Notes: generated by a model from the sequence alone, not told the origin. A DNA stretch of 11,571 bases from CAYHDN01 sp964355425 (GCA_964355425.1 CAYHDN010000028.1:1-11571), one strand, 5' to 3'. Shown: positions 1 to 6,101, counted from the first letter of the stretch. Translations and numbers: made by a program.

Positions 1-1184
1 TCTTCTTTGACGCCTTGACTGTCGGCGGACAAGCGATTTTTGATATTTGATATTCGATATTTGTTTGGAATTTGTTTCTTGTCTCTTGTCTCTTGCGCCA
101 AAGTGCAGGCTTCAACAATCGCCATTTCCAGCGGCAAAGAACGAATGGAGGTCTCTTTGGCCAGTTGACTGGCTCCAATAAATATCTCTAATATTTTATT
201 AACCTCCCCAGCCTCGAATTTTTCACTGATGACAACAAGTCTTTCCATCCTCTCCTTGGTAACTTCGAAATCTACCGCTCCGTCGGAAATCTTAACCAAG
301 AGTAGTTGACGCAAGGCCTCGGTAATCTCTTTGACTATCTGGCTGCTGTCAACCCCTTCGTCAACAAGACCACCGGCAATACCGATCGCCACTTTTGAAT
401 CCTTTTTGGCGATCGCTTCGATAACACCTAAGATCTCTTCAGCCTTAGCCAAACCTAAAATACTGCGAACATCGGTAAGAGAGATTTTTTCCGAGAGCGA
501 AGCGACTTGTTCTAACAGCGAAATCGAATCACGATGAGATCCTTCAGCGGCGACAGCAATAACTTCCAGCGCTTCATCGTCGACTGACAATCCCTCACTT
601 CCCGCTATCATCTTCAAATTCTTTATGATGTCACTTTTTGATATCCGGTGAAAATCGAAACGCTGAACTCGGGAGAGAATCGTTGCCGGCACTTTGTGGG
701 CTTCGGTTGTGGCCAAAATAAAAATCGCGTGCTTCGGCGGCTCCTCTAAGGTCTTAAGCAGTGCGTTAAAGGCCGGCAAAGTTAGCATGTGGACTTCATC
801 AATGATGAAAACTTTGTATTTACTTGATGTTGGGGCGAATTTTACTTTCTCCCTTAGTTCACGGATTTCGTCAATGCCGCGGTTTGAAGCGGCATCGATT
901 TCAATAATATCCAAATCTTTTCCGGCCAGAAAATTAAGACAAAAATCACATTTATCGCATGACTCCCCACTTTTTGACTTATTTAATTCGTCGCGCTTTT
1001 GGCAATTTACTGCTTTAGCTAATAATCTGGCGATAGTGGTCTTGCCAATCCCTCGCGGCCCGGCAAAAAGATAGGCGTGGCCGACTTTGCCTTCCTTAAT
1101 CGCTGACAACAAGGTATCGCGAACATGATCTTCGCCGATAACAGCGCCAAATTTTTGCGGACGATATTTACGGTACAGGGACAT
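1..1184 (-). CDS. dnaX: DNA polymerase III subunit gamma/tau (partial, 3' end outside window)
   Basis: Clamp-loader ATPase of the replicative polymerase: it loads the beta sliding clamp and couples the polymerase to the helicase. Reading leftward from ATG at 1184-1182, 394 codons are open to the window edge. Visible: the N-terminal MSLYRKYRP typical of DnaX, Walker A GPRGIGKTT (residues 42-50), a zinc-binding cysteine set (C61, C76, C79, C82), Walker B with DEVHM (129-133), TLEEPP, and the sensor-1 region LSRVQRF. AAA+ domains I-II and the helical collar domain III are present; the tau-specific C-terminus would lie beyond position 1. Residues about 363-384 are encoded by a heptamer array (35-97), at the expected domain III/linker junction. 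No convincing Shine-Dalgarno or promoter is visible; TACAAT lies only 3 bases before the ATG. The family identity is certain. Confidence 0.97.
   Translation of the reverse strand, partial: MSLYRKYRPQKFGAVIGEDHVRDTLLSAIKEGKVGHAYLFAGPRGIGKTTIARLLAKAVNCQKRDELNKSKSGESCDKCDFCLNFLAGKDLDIIEIDAASNRGIDEIRELREKVKFAPTSSKYKVFIIDEVHMLTLPAFNALLKTLEEPPKHAIFILATTEAHKVPATILSRVQRFDFHRISKSDIIKNLKMIAGSEGLSVDDEALEVIAVAAEGSHRDSISLLEQVASLSEKISLTDVRSILGLAKAEEILGVIEAIAKKDSKVAIGIAGGLVDEGVDSSQIVKEITEALRQLLLVKISDGAVDFEVTKERMERLVVISEKFEAGEVNKILEIFIGASQLAKETSIRSLPLEMAIVEACTLAQETRDKKQIPNKYRISNIKNRLSADSQGVKE
35..97. repeat. Period-7 degenerate tandem array inside dnaX
   Basis: Nine consecutive heptamers can be laid end to end on the + strand. 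The first four are GATTTTT, GATATTT, GATATTC, GATATTT; then come two degenerate units and TCTTGTC, TCTTGTC, TCTTGCG. Total length is 63 bp, exactly 21 codons, so the dnaX frame is kept although each unit shifts frame. It encodes an unremarkable polar stretch (about residues 363-384). Confidence 0.75.
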
Positions 1185-1211
1185 AATATTGTAGAAACTA
1201 CATAGACCTAC

Positions 1212-1257
1212 GACACAGACAGGACACAGAATTGTTTTTTCTGTGCTTTTTCTGTGT
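1212..1257. repeat. Paired direct/inverted repeats in the dnaX leader
   Basis: GACACAGA occurs at 1212-1219 and 1223-1230, and TTTTTCTGTG at 1236-1245 and 1247-1256. Each pair has an 11-bp period. The two words are inverted relative to each other (ACACAGA/TCTGTGT), so the dnaX leader RNA could fold into alternative hairpins. No gene is visible between 1185 and 1448; this repeat, the next one and the assembly gap fill most of it. Confidence 0.6.
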
Positions 1258-1294
1258 AAATATCTGAGTGGTTTCTTCCTTTTAATGATTTGCC

Positions 1295-1326
1295 AACAAT
1301 TTAACAATATAACAATTTAGCAATTT
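1295..1326. repeat. Period-8 tandem array, four units
   Basis: Units AACAATTT, AACAATAT, AACAATTT and AGCAATTT lie end to end upstream of dnaX. They are non-coding. This resembles the other word arrays of the window in design but not in sequence. Confidence 0.75.
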
Positions 1327-1369
1327 ACGGGTCATTTACAGAAGAGGTATCTTAAATTTTATATTACCA

Positions 1370-1379
1370 NNNNNNNNNN
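1370..1379. other. Scaffold gap (10 N)
   Basis: A run of exactly ten N marks an assembly join of unknown true length. The dnaX side and the HU-fusion side may therefore not be directly adjacent in the genome. Confidence 0.98.
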
Positions 1380-1421
1380 CAATACATCGCAAATCATTTC
1401 CCCAATTTATTAACATCTTTT

Positions 1422-1442
1422 TCACAGTGACTGTGATAAAAT
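1422..1442 (+). promoter_or_regulatory. Extended -10 promoter with overlapping palindrome, HU-fusion gene
   Basis: TAAAAT (1437-1442) preceded by TGA gives an extended -10 element six bases before the ATG. No good -35 and no Shine-Dalgarno are seen, so the mRNA is probably leaderless. A perfect 7-1-7 inverted repeat, TCACAGT-G-ACTGTGA (1422-1436), abuts the -10 and looks like a repressor operator. The promoter and operator functions are inferred from sequence only. Confidence 0.5.
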
Positions 1443-1448
1443 GTAGAC

Positions 1449-2216
1449 ATGGACAAAGATGATTTTGCTATACATTTCGCCCGAACAATGAGAGCAAAGG
1501 GAATCAAATTCACCAGGGAAGACGCTTTTAGGTTTATTGCCGGGATGACCGAGGCAATGACCGAAGGTTTAGCACACGACCGCAAATTGATTGTCTCAAA
1601 CTTTGGTGTTTTTGAAGTGTGTAAATTCGGCTCAAAAATTATTCAAAGCCCCAGAGGAGACAATCGGAAATTTTTTATGCCGCCGACTGATGTTATCAAG
1701 TGGCATCCCTCCGGTAAAATAAGGCAGCGCGGCAGTTCAGAGGAAATCCCAGATGAGGAGTATCAGAAGTTAAAAGGCCATCCTCAATTTGACATTGAAC
1801 CAGAGTCTCCCATTCAGCCGGTTGCTCCTAAACCGAAACGCAAAGATCCTTACGAGGTTGCAGTCCGGGTTGTTACTAAAAGCAGTAGTCTGGCTTTGGG
1901 CGATGATTCCCCGCTTTCACGCTTAATAAAAGCGATGATCAAAGAAATAAAAAATCAAAAAGCGGAGAAAGTTGAGATTCGGTCGGGCAAGGAAATTTCA
2001 GAGATTGTCTATATCTCCGGCGGCATCTCGCAACCTGGCCGTAAAATCCCCAGAATTTCTCATAACGTGATCGTCGAAAAAATTAAATCTATGGCCGTTG
2101 CCAGCGGTCAAGACCCGAAATTACTGATTCTGCCACTGTCTGAAACTGAAAAAATTAATATCACTTTCAGATCTTCCCCATCAGGCGAAATATTACTGAT
2201 GGAAGTGGTAAAATAA
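1449..2216 (+). CDS. HU/IHF-type DNA-binding domain fused to a GspE/PilB N-terminal-like domain
   Basis: 255 residues. Residues 1-95 match the HU/IHF fold: helical N-terminus, then LIVSNFGVFEV (48-57), the beta-arm region with a proline (Q66-S67-P68), and the FMPPTDVIKWHPSGKIRQ ending typical of HU proteins. A Pro/Lys-rich linker follows (about 100-136). Residues 150-255 resemble the domain preceding the ATPase core in GspE/PilB proteins: SPLSRLIKAMIKEIKNQKAEKVEI corresponds to the family pattern 'SPVVRLVN-LI-EAI---ASDIHIE', and HNVIVEKIKSMA to 'AIVSRIKIMA'. No Walker A, Walker B or His box follows, so it cannot be a pilus ATPase itself. HU assignment is firm; the C-terminal assignment rests on my reading of the pattern. 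The next gene is a PilX-like pilin 13 bp downstream, probably co-transcribed. The start is ATG at the end of a leaderless-type promoter. Confidence 0.75.
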   Translation: MDKDDFAIHFARTMRAKGIKFTREDAFRFIAGMTEAMTEGLAHDRKLIVSNFGVFEVCKFGSKIIQSPRGDNRKFFMPPTDVIKWHPSGKIRQRGSSEEIPDEEYQKLKGHPQFDIEPESPIQPVAPKPKRKDPYEVAVRVVTKSSSLALGDDSPLSRLIKAMIKEIKNQKAEKVEIRSGKEISEIVYISGGISQPGRKIPRISHNVIVEKIKSMAVASGQDPKLLILPLSETEKINITFRSSPSGEILLMEVVK

Positions 2217-2229
2217 TAACGGAGGGAAT

Positions 2230-3231
2230 TTGAAAAAAGGCTTGAAAAAAAAGAAGGGTTCGGCGCTGCTTATTGCCATTATGCTATCGGCTGTTTTCGC
2301 CGCCGCTATTGTCGGTGTTAATGCCATGGCGATCAGACAGCTTAATACTTCGAAAACCTATAGCAATGGTCTAGTTGCCCTTTATACCGCCGAATCAGGA
2401 GTCGAGGAAGGGCTTTTGCGTTACCGTTTCAATAAAAACGCCGAAGTGCCGGCCAACATGGCGGTAATCCCAACTGATCCCGAGAGACGAATACCAGCGC
2501 TAGCATACCGTAATTTTCTCGACTATGAGAAAAGGGGGATGATTAGCTCTAGAGTTGATCCGACAAATCTATTTGGCGAGGTGTTAGCCTACTCCGGCAA
2601 AGATATGAGCCAAGTTTATGCTTTGCAACTTTATTATGGTCAAAAATATTTCGGCGCGGTGGATGCTAATGATCTGCGAAATCTAGACCCGAACAATCCA
2701 TCTTACAAAATCATCAAAGACGAAAGTAAAACCTTTACCATCCCAACCGACCAAGGAAATTTAGCACTCTATTGGCGCTGGCTTCAGGATTGCAATAGTT
2801 CGAATCGTCCTCACGCATTGGAAATCAAGTTGCGCGTCTCCAGTCCGGATCCGGTCAGTGGCCAAGATACTTACACGGCAGTATTTAACGACACCCGTTG
2901 TCGTATTACTAATGGCTCCGACCCCTCCTCTACTAACCCCGGCACGCCGAGAGTCGATGTTATTGATAATCTTAAAGGTCGAATGAACATTACTTCTAAA
3001 ACCATCGTCGAAATGACTCTTCACCCGGTCAGTAAAGTTAGCAACAATGACGGTATTATTTTCGGCTATTCTCAAGATAATGGCAACACTCAAGTTGCCG
3101 GCCCGATTACGACCGTACGCTCAATCGGATTTTATCGCGGCACAACGCGGGAGATGACCGCCAACATCGACCGCCAATCCGGCACAATTTTAGACCTCTT
3201 TAATTACGTTCTCTACAAAGGCGGGAATTAA
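2230..3231 (+). CDS. PilX-like type IV pilus assembly protein (prepilin-like)
   Basis: 333 residues from TTG at 2230, chosen because GGAGG (2221-2225) lies four bases upstream. The N-terminus has a short lysine-rich leader ending in KKKKG (residue 10), then a hydrophobic segment (11-34), which is a class III/prepilin-peptidase type signal with cleavage likely after G10. As in many PilX-type minor pilins, no glutamate stands at mature position 5 (it is I15). The LYTAESGVEEGLLRYR stretch (51-66) matches the AExG motif of PilX N-terminal domains. The remaining 265 residues are a polar beta-rich region I do not recognise. It is expected to sit in the inner membrane or at the pilus tip. It lies 13 bp after the HU/GspE-like gene, so probably shares its promoter. 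Confidence 0.75.
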   Translation: MKKGLKKKKGSALLIAIMLSAVFAAAIVGVNAMAIRQLNTSKTYSNGLVALYTAESGVEEGLLRYRFNKNAEVPANMAVIPTDPERRIPALAYRNFLDYEKRGMISSRVDPTNLFGEVLAYSGKDMSQVYALQLYYGQKYFGAVDANDLRNLDPNNPSYKIIKDESKTFTIPTDQGNLALYWRWLQDCNSSNRPHALEIKLRVSSPDPVSGQDTYTAVFNDTRCRITNGSDPSSTNPGTPRVDVIDNLKGRMNITSKTIVEMTLHPVSKVSNNDGIIFGYSQDNGNTQVAGPITTVRSIGFYRGTTREMTANIDRQSGTILDLFNYVLYKGGN

Positions 3232-3240
3232 AATAGCCGT

Positions 3241-3264
3241 TAGCTACTAGCTAAAAGCTTTTAG
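3241..3264. repeat. Period-7 array with 14-bp palindrome after the pilin gene
   Basis: TAGCTAC, TAGCTAA and AAGCTTT are consecutive heptamers; the last two contain the perfect palindrome CTAAAAGCTTTTAG (3251-3264). It starts nine bases after the pilin stop. It could act as a weak terminator, but there is no clean U-tract straight after the stem. Confidence 0.6.
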
Positions 3265-3289
3265 TCTTTGAATTTTTTGATGTGCTATT

Positions 3290-3321
3290 AAAAAAGGCTG
3301 CTGAACAACTAATCAGCAGCC
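3290..3321 (-). terminator. Rho-independent terminator of the 25-aa gene
   Basis: On the minus strand, GGCTGCTGA and TCAGCAGCC (3296-3304/3313-3321) form a perfect 9-bp stem with an 8-nt loop, followed by six T (3295-3290). The stem contains the last two codons and the TGA stop of the mini-gene. Confidence 0.85.
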
Positions 3322-3390
3322 AACGGTGCAGATGACCACTACCGCCAGCATCAGAGTTACGACGATGAAACCGCTCAGCGTTACATTCAT
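3313..3390 (-). CDS. 25-residue single-span membrane peptide
   Basis: ATG at 3390-3388 opens 25 codons ending in TGA (3315-3313). The product has a short polar start (MNVTLSG), then one uninterrupted hydrophobic helix (about 8-23, FIVVTLML to ICTVG) and a terminal cysteine. The case for a real gene is the complete set of signals. There is a near-consensus promoter at 3429-3457, GGAGG at 3396-3400 five bases before the ATG, and a strong terminator overlapping the stop. The composition resembles small membrane proteins or type I toxin peptides, but no antisense RNA or partner is evident and I do not recognise it. Codons are GC-rich (GTC, GTG, CTG, GCG), unlike most neighbours. Confidence 0.75.
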   Translation of the reverse strand: MNVTLSGFIVVTLMLAVVVICTVGC

Positions 3391-3428
3391 GGCAGCCTCC
3401 AGGCTTGATGTCCATCGTTGTCTCAACT

Positions 3429-3457
3429 TTTATATCATATTAATTATTAAATGTCAA
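3429..3457 (-). promoter_or_regulatory. Sigma-70-type promoter for the 25-aa gene
   Basis: TTGACA (3457-3452), a 17-bp spacer, then TATAAA (3434-3429) preceded by TGA (extended -10). This is the best promoter match in the window. It predicts a leader of about 30 nt containing the GGAGG site. Confidence 0.85.
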
Positions 3458-3458
3458 C

Positions 3459-3482
3459 AAAAAAACTGCGACAAATTTGCAG
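3459..3482 (-). terminator. Weak terminator after the metallopeptidase gene
   Basis: Minus strand: a CTGC/GCAG stem (3482-3466, 9-nt loop) followed by seven T (3465-3459). The stem is only 4 bp, so efficiency is doubtful. The T-tract runs into the -35 of the next promoter. Confidence 0.35.
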
Positions 3483-3497
3483 CTGCATTTTTGAAAT

Positions 3498-4991
3498 TTA
3501 GCTCTTGTTTATCACGATGCTAGTTTCGGCCGTGTTGCCGGAGGTATCGTAGGCCTTGGCTTTGAGGGTGTAAGCGCCGGGGCCGACGTTATCCCATGGC
3601 CAGATGCGCTCCATCGAGCCATCATTCTCCGTTGCGACTAAATAGTCATTAATGTAAAGCTCAATTTTTTGGACTGCGACATTATCTGTTGCTGTTGACC
3701 TGATGTACAAATCGCCCGATGCCCAAGCGTGCGGATTGTCCGCTGGATCGTTGATAACCACAAGCGGATTTTCGGCGTCGGCTCCGACATTGCTGATGGT
3801 GACGGAAACCGTTGATTCGGCGGTTTGGCTGGCAGAGTCTACCGCTCTGGCCTTCAAGGTATGAACGCCGTTGCCGTAACTTAGAGTATTAAGAGTCGTG
3901 CTGTATGGCAAACCGGTATCTTCGGCGACTAAAGTACTATCAAGGTAAAATTCAACTTTTGATACTCCATTGTCGTCCGAAGCGCTGGCGGAAAATTCGA
4001 CCGAACCGGAGATTGTCGCCCCGGCCGCTGGCGCCGTAAGTGAAACCAACGGTGGATTGTCGCCGGCCGGCGGCGCGCCCGGGCCATTCGGCTCATTAAT
4101 TAGCCAAGTTCTGGTGCCGGCTGACGGATAACCGTAAGTTCCGGACATCGCATGATAGCCATAACCGGAGTAAAGGTAAGAATAATCCTCAGCGATGATT
4201 TCTGCATCGCTATTGGCCCAGCCCAAAGAGTAATCGTAAGTCGTGCCGGATTTAGTCAATGGGCGAACATTATAGTAAGCATCAGGGAAACGACTGCCGG
4301 CGCCAAGATCCCAAACTACCCATTTGTAGTACAGAGTATAATGATGACCATACTCATGCGAGAGAATCAGCTTCATATAATCAAGAAAATAAGGATTACC
4401 CTCATAGTAATAAGAGTTTAGTGTGATATAACCCCAAGCGGAAGTAATGTCGCCGTTCGGCTGTTGAGTGTAGGAGGCGGAGTAAAGACCGGCCCAGCCG
4501 CTGGCGCCGGCATTTTTCAGAATTATTGAATACATACTTGTAACTTCACCTTTGACTAACAGATTAGCGGACATATAATTTTTTAGCTGATCGCCAAGAT
4601 CCGGATGCAAGCCAGTTTGGTCGATGTAATCAATTCCGGCAATTGAGCCTGATGGCCCGGCGGCGGCGGCGGCGCTGGCATCAGCCGAGTCTTGCGGTCC
4701 GGTGGCCGTAGAAACTGTTGTTGAGCCGTCGGGATTTTGTTTTGTGCTTGTTGATCCGCCAACGCCTTTCTTGGGCGGATTTTTGGCGATCTCCTTTTTT
4801 GCTTCCTCCGGCGGGGCGGTCGGGATCGCTGCCGGTTCCTCGGCTTTCGGCGCCTCCTTAACCGGCGCCACCACCTTGCGTTTACTGGCAAAAATTACGC
4901 TTATCGCCACAATGAGGACGACTAGAATAATCGACACAATCAATATTATTTTGTGATGTTTATCAAAAAACTTTTTCAAATCAAATTTCAT
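3498..4991 (-). CDS. Membrane-anchored HEXXH metallopeptidase with two Ig-like domains
   Basis: 497 residues. Lys-rich N-terminus, one membrane segment (about 14-35), then a long Ala/Pro/Glu/Ser-rich linker (40-115) that would carry the rest outside the membrane. A catalytic domain (about 118-300) contains HEYGH (212-216), the zinc-binding HEXXH motif, with E264 or E268 in SDAEIIAEDY as possible third ligand, as in gluzincin-type peptidases. Two bacterial Ig-like repeats follow (about 313-400 and 408-496), both with the 'V.-IELY-N..LVA' and 'YTLKAKA-D--GN' patterns. Probable role: surface-attached protease. The substrate is unknown and I cannot name the peptidase family. ATG at 4991 has no Shine-Dalgarno but TATAAT lies seven bases upstream, so a leaderless mRNA is likely. 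It is flanked on both sides by small self-contained cassettes on the same strand. Confidence 0.8.
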   Translation of the reverse strand: MKFDLKKFFDKHHKIILIVSIILVVLIVAISVIFASKRKVVAPVKEAPKAEEPAAIPTAPPEEAKKEIAKNPPKKGVGGSTSTKQNPDGSTTVSTATGPQDSADASAAAAAGPSGSIAGIDYIDQTGLHPDLGDQLKNYMSANLLVKGEVTSMYSIILKNAGASGWAGLYSASYTQQPNGDITSAWGYITLNSYYYEGNPYFLDYMKLILSHEYGHHYTLYYKWVVWDLGAGSRFPDAYYNVRPLTKSGTTYDYSLGWANSDAEIIAEDYSYLYSGYGYHAMSGTYGYPSAGTRTWLINEPNGPGAPPAGDNPPLVSLTAPAAGATISGSVEFSASASDDNGVSKVEFYLDSTLVAEDTGLPYSTTLNTLSYGNGVHTLKARAVDSASQTAESTVSVTISNVGADAENPLVVINDPADNPHAWASGDLYIRSTATDNVAVQKIELYINDYLVATENDGSMERIWPWDNVGPGAYTLKAKAYDTSGNTAETSIVINKS

Positions 4992-4998
4992 TAACCAT

Positions 4999-5004
4999 AT
5001 TATA
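4999..5004 (-). promoter_or_regulatory. Consensus -10 for the metallopeptidase gene
   Basis: TATAAT on the minus strand, seven bases before the ATG, with only a T-rich sequence where the -35 would be. Transcription would begin at or within a base or two of the start codon. Confidence 0.45.
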
Positions 5005-5023
5005 ACCGAAATCCAATAAAAAG

Positions 5024-5047
5024 AAAAAACCGGAGCATGCGCCCCGG
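5024..5047 (-). terminator. Rho-independent terminator of the 234-aa gene
   Basis: Minus strand CCGGGGC-GCAT-GCTCCGG (7-bp stem with one G-T pair, 4-nt loop) followed by six T (5029-5024). It begins 16 bases after the stop codon. Confidence 0.85.
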
Positions 5048-5063
5048 ATCAGTATACTTCCAT

Positions 5064-5768
5064 CTAGTTGATGAATGCACGCCCTACAGACTGGTCGGCC
5101 CAGATAGAGCCGCGAGCCGAAACCCATAATCTGTTTTCGTCCCAGATCCTCTCGAAGTGGACACGGATACGACGCAGGATCTCTTCGGCGGTCAATCCCT
5201 CACCATCCTCAACCCCAACCGCGATTCTCGCCTCATCTTGCGCCCACTGCGTCAGACACTTATCGCGGTTTACAGTCAGGTCGTAGTCATCAGGATGACG
5301 CCGGACAGTCAAAGTCCTGATCTTGTAGAGACAGATTGTGCTCTGCTCGTTGCCGCATCCGGCGAAGTAGATATCAACCGACATACCACCTTTGCTCCTG
5401 CGACTACCAACGGGATGAAAGATGACTTCGCCATGACCCTCCCAAAACCCCAGCTCTAGCGTCCGATGAAGCTTTTTATGCTTGGGAAACGGCCGATCAG
5501 AGATGATCGACCAATAGCTCCCGTCGGTGAAGACGTAGAGCAGTGGCGTCACAGACTTCAGCCGGTGAACTTCAGCTTCCAGCTCCTTCGCCTGCTTCTC
5601 GAGCGCCAGACACTTCGCCGCCAGTTTCTGCCGCCCGCCAATCGACTTCAACAGGGCTTCCTCTTGCTCGGTTTTCCCTGCCATAGATTCCCGGTACTGA
5701 TGGACATTCACCACCAGACTCGCCAGCAGAACTATCCCGAATGCTGTAACTATAAGCTTCGATTTCAC
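5064..5768 (-). CDS. Membrane-anchored coiled-coil hypothetical protein, foreign codon use
   Basis: 234 residues from GTG at 5768-5766, supported by GGAGG (5776-5780) seven bases upstream. N-terminal hydrophobic segment (about 5-22), then a Glu/Lys/Leu heptad-rich coiled coil (about 32-73). A globular region of about 160 residues follows, rich in Trp, Arg and His, with three cysteines (CGNEQSTIC and DKC). I do not recognise the family. Codon choice differs from its neighbours: CTG and AAG dominate over TTA and AAA, and third positions are G/C-rich, which suggests a transferred gene. It has its own promoter and terminator and sits directly after a tRNA pair, a common insertion spot. Membrane topology (N-in, C-out) is inferred. 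Confidence 0.75.
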   Translation of the reverse strand: MKSKLIVTAFGIVLLASLVVNVHQYRESMAGKTEQEEALLKSIGGRQKLAAKCLALEKQAKELEAEVHRLKSVTPLLYVFTDGSYWSIISDRPFPKHKKLHRTLELGFWEGHGEVIFHPVGSRRSKGGMSVDIYFAGCGNEQSTICLYKIRTLTVRRHPDDYDLTVNRDKCLTQWAQDEARIAVGVEDGEGLTAEEILRRIRVHFERIWDENRLWVSARGSIWADQSVGRAFIN

Positions 5769-5797
5769 AATGAGCCCTCCCTGCGCGAGATAAGTAT

Positions 5798-5826
5798 TTT
5801 ATATCACTTTTAGTTAATTTATGCAA
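5798..5826 (-). promoter_or_regulatory. Extended -10 promoter of the 234-aa gene
   Basis: TTGCAT (5826-5821), 17-bp spacer, TATAAA (5803-5798) with TGA just upstream. Its -10 region (TGATATAAAA) is identical to that of the 25-aa gene, and its upstream T-tract belongs to the tRNA terminator. Confidence 0.75.
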
Positions 5827-5827
5827 C

Positions 5828-5862
5828 AAAAAAACCGCGACTTTATGAATCACGATCTTTTT
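5828..5862 (-). terminator. Terminator of the tRNA operon
   Basis: Minus strand: CGTGA/TCGCG stem (one G-T pair) with a 9-nt loop, extended outward by A-T and G-T pairs between AAAAAGAT and GTTTTTTT. Seven T (5834-5828) follow the stem. The A-tract on the other side could make it work in both directions. It overlaps the encoded CCA end by one base. Confidence 0.7.
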
Positions 5863-5937
5863 GGTGCCGCTAGCGGGAGTCGAACCCGCGATCTCCTGGA
5901 TGAGAACCAGGTATCCTAACCACTAGACGATAGCGGC
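5862..5937 (-). tRNA. tRNA-Glu (anticodon CTC)
   Basis: The minus strand folds as a standard tRNA: acceptor GCCGCTA/TAGCGGC, a D-arm with AGTGGTTAGGA, anticodon stem CCTGG/CCAGG with loop TTCTCAT (anticodon CTC, reads GAG), and T-arm GCGGG-TTCGACT-CCCGC. Discriminator A (5865) is followed by an encoded CCA (5864-5862). It is downstream of tRNA-Gln in the same transcript. Confidence 0.95.
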
Positions 5938-5962
5938 ATGGCCTGTCATGAGTAAAATCGGA

Positions 5963-6036
5963 TGGTTCCCGGGCCTGGGGTCGAACCAAGATTACCAGGG
6001 CCAGAACCTGGCGTACTGCCATTATACTACCCGGGA
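5963..6036 (-). tRNA. tRNA-Gln (anticodon CTG)
   Basis: Acceptor TCCCGGG/CCCGGGA, anticodon stem CCAGG/CCTGG with loop TTCTGGC (anticodon CTG, reads CAG), T-loop TTCGACC. An encoded CCA occupies 5965-5963. The U1-A72 pair is the one bacterial amidotransferase GatCAB is known to use for tRNA-Gln. 25 bp separate it from tRNA-Glu. Confidence 0.95.
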
Positions 6037-6046
6037 TTATTCTGAA

Positions 6047-6075
6047 ATTTTATCAAATTCGAGGCTAAGAAGCAA
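6047..6075 (-). promoter_or_regulatory. Promoter of the tRNA-Gln/tRNA-Glu operon
   Basis: TTGCTT (6075-6070), 17-bp spacer, TAAAAT (6052-6047) with upstream TGA. Ten bases separate the -10 from the first tRNA base. Confidence 0.65.
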
Positions 6076-6078
6076 CTC

Positions 6079-6098
6079 TGAACAAGGTTTTTTGTTCA
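6079..6098. promoter_or_regulatory. Operator-like inverted repeat between divergent promoters
   Basis: TGAACAA-N6-TTGTTCA, a perfect 7-bp inverted repeat. It lies where the plsY -35 should be and just upstream of the tRNA -35. It could be a repressor/activator site or chance in an AT-rich gap. Confidence 0.35.
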
Positions 6099-6101
6099 AA
6101 A

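Noticed and set aside
395..415. A-rich stretch in dnaX as a programmed frameshift site
   Set aside because: The sequence CAAAAAG lacks the A-AAA-AAG heptamer and a following stem, and it lies inside domain III rather than at the gamma/tau boundary.
694..1074. Plus-strand reading frame of 126 codons opposite dnaX
   Set aside because: It is antisense to the conserved Walker A to sensor region of dnaX and shows no family features.
3290..3321. Terminator for the plus-strand pilin operon
   Set aside because: The stem is followed by T only on the minus strand; on the plus strand it is followed by AACGGTGCA.
4583..4956. Overlapping frames opposite or within the Ala/Pro/Glu-rich linker of the metallopeptidase
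   Set aside because: They are composition artefacts of a GC-rich low-complexity coding stretch (Arg- and Ala-rich shadow proteins).
5157..5813. Plus-strand frames opposite the 234-aa gene
   Set aside because: They have no ribosome site or promoter, while the minus-strand gene has promoter, Shine-Dalgarno, start and terminator all in place.
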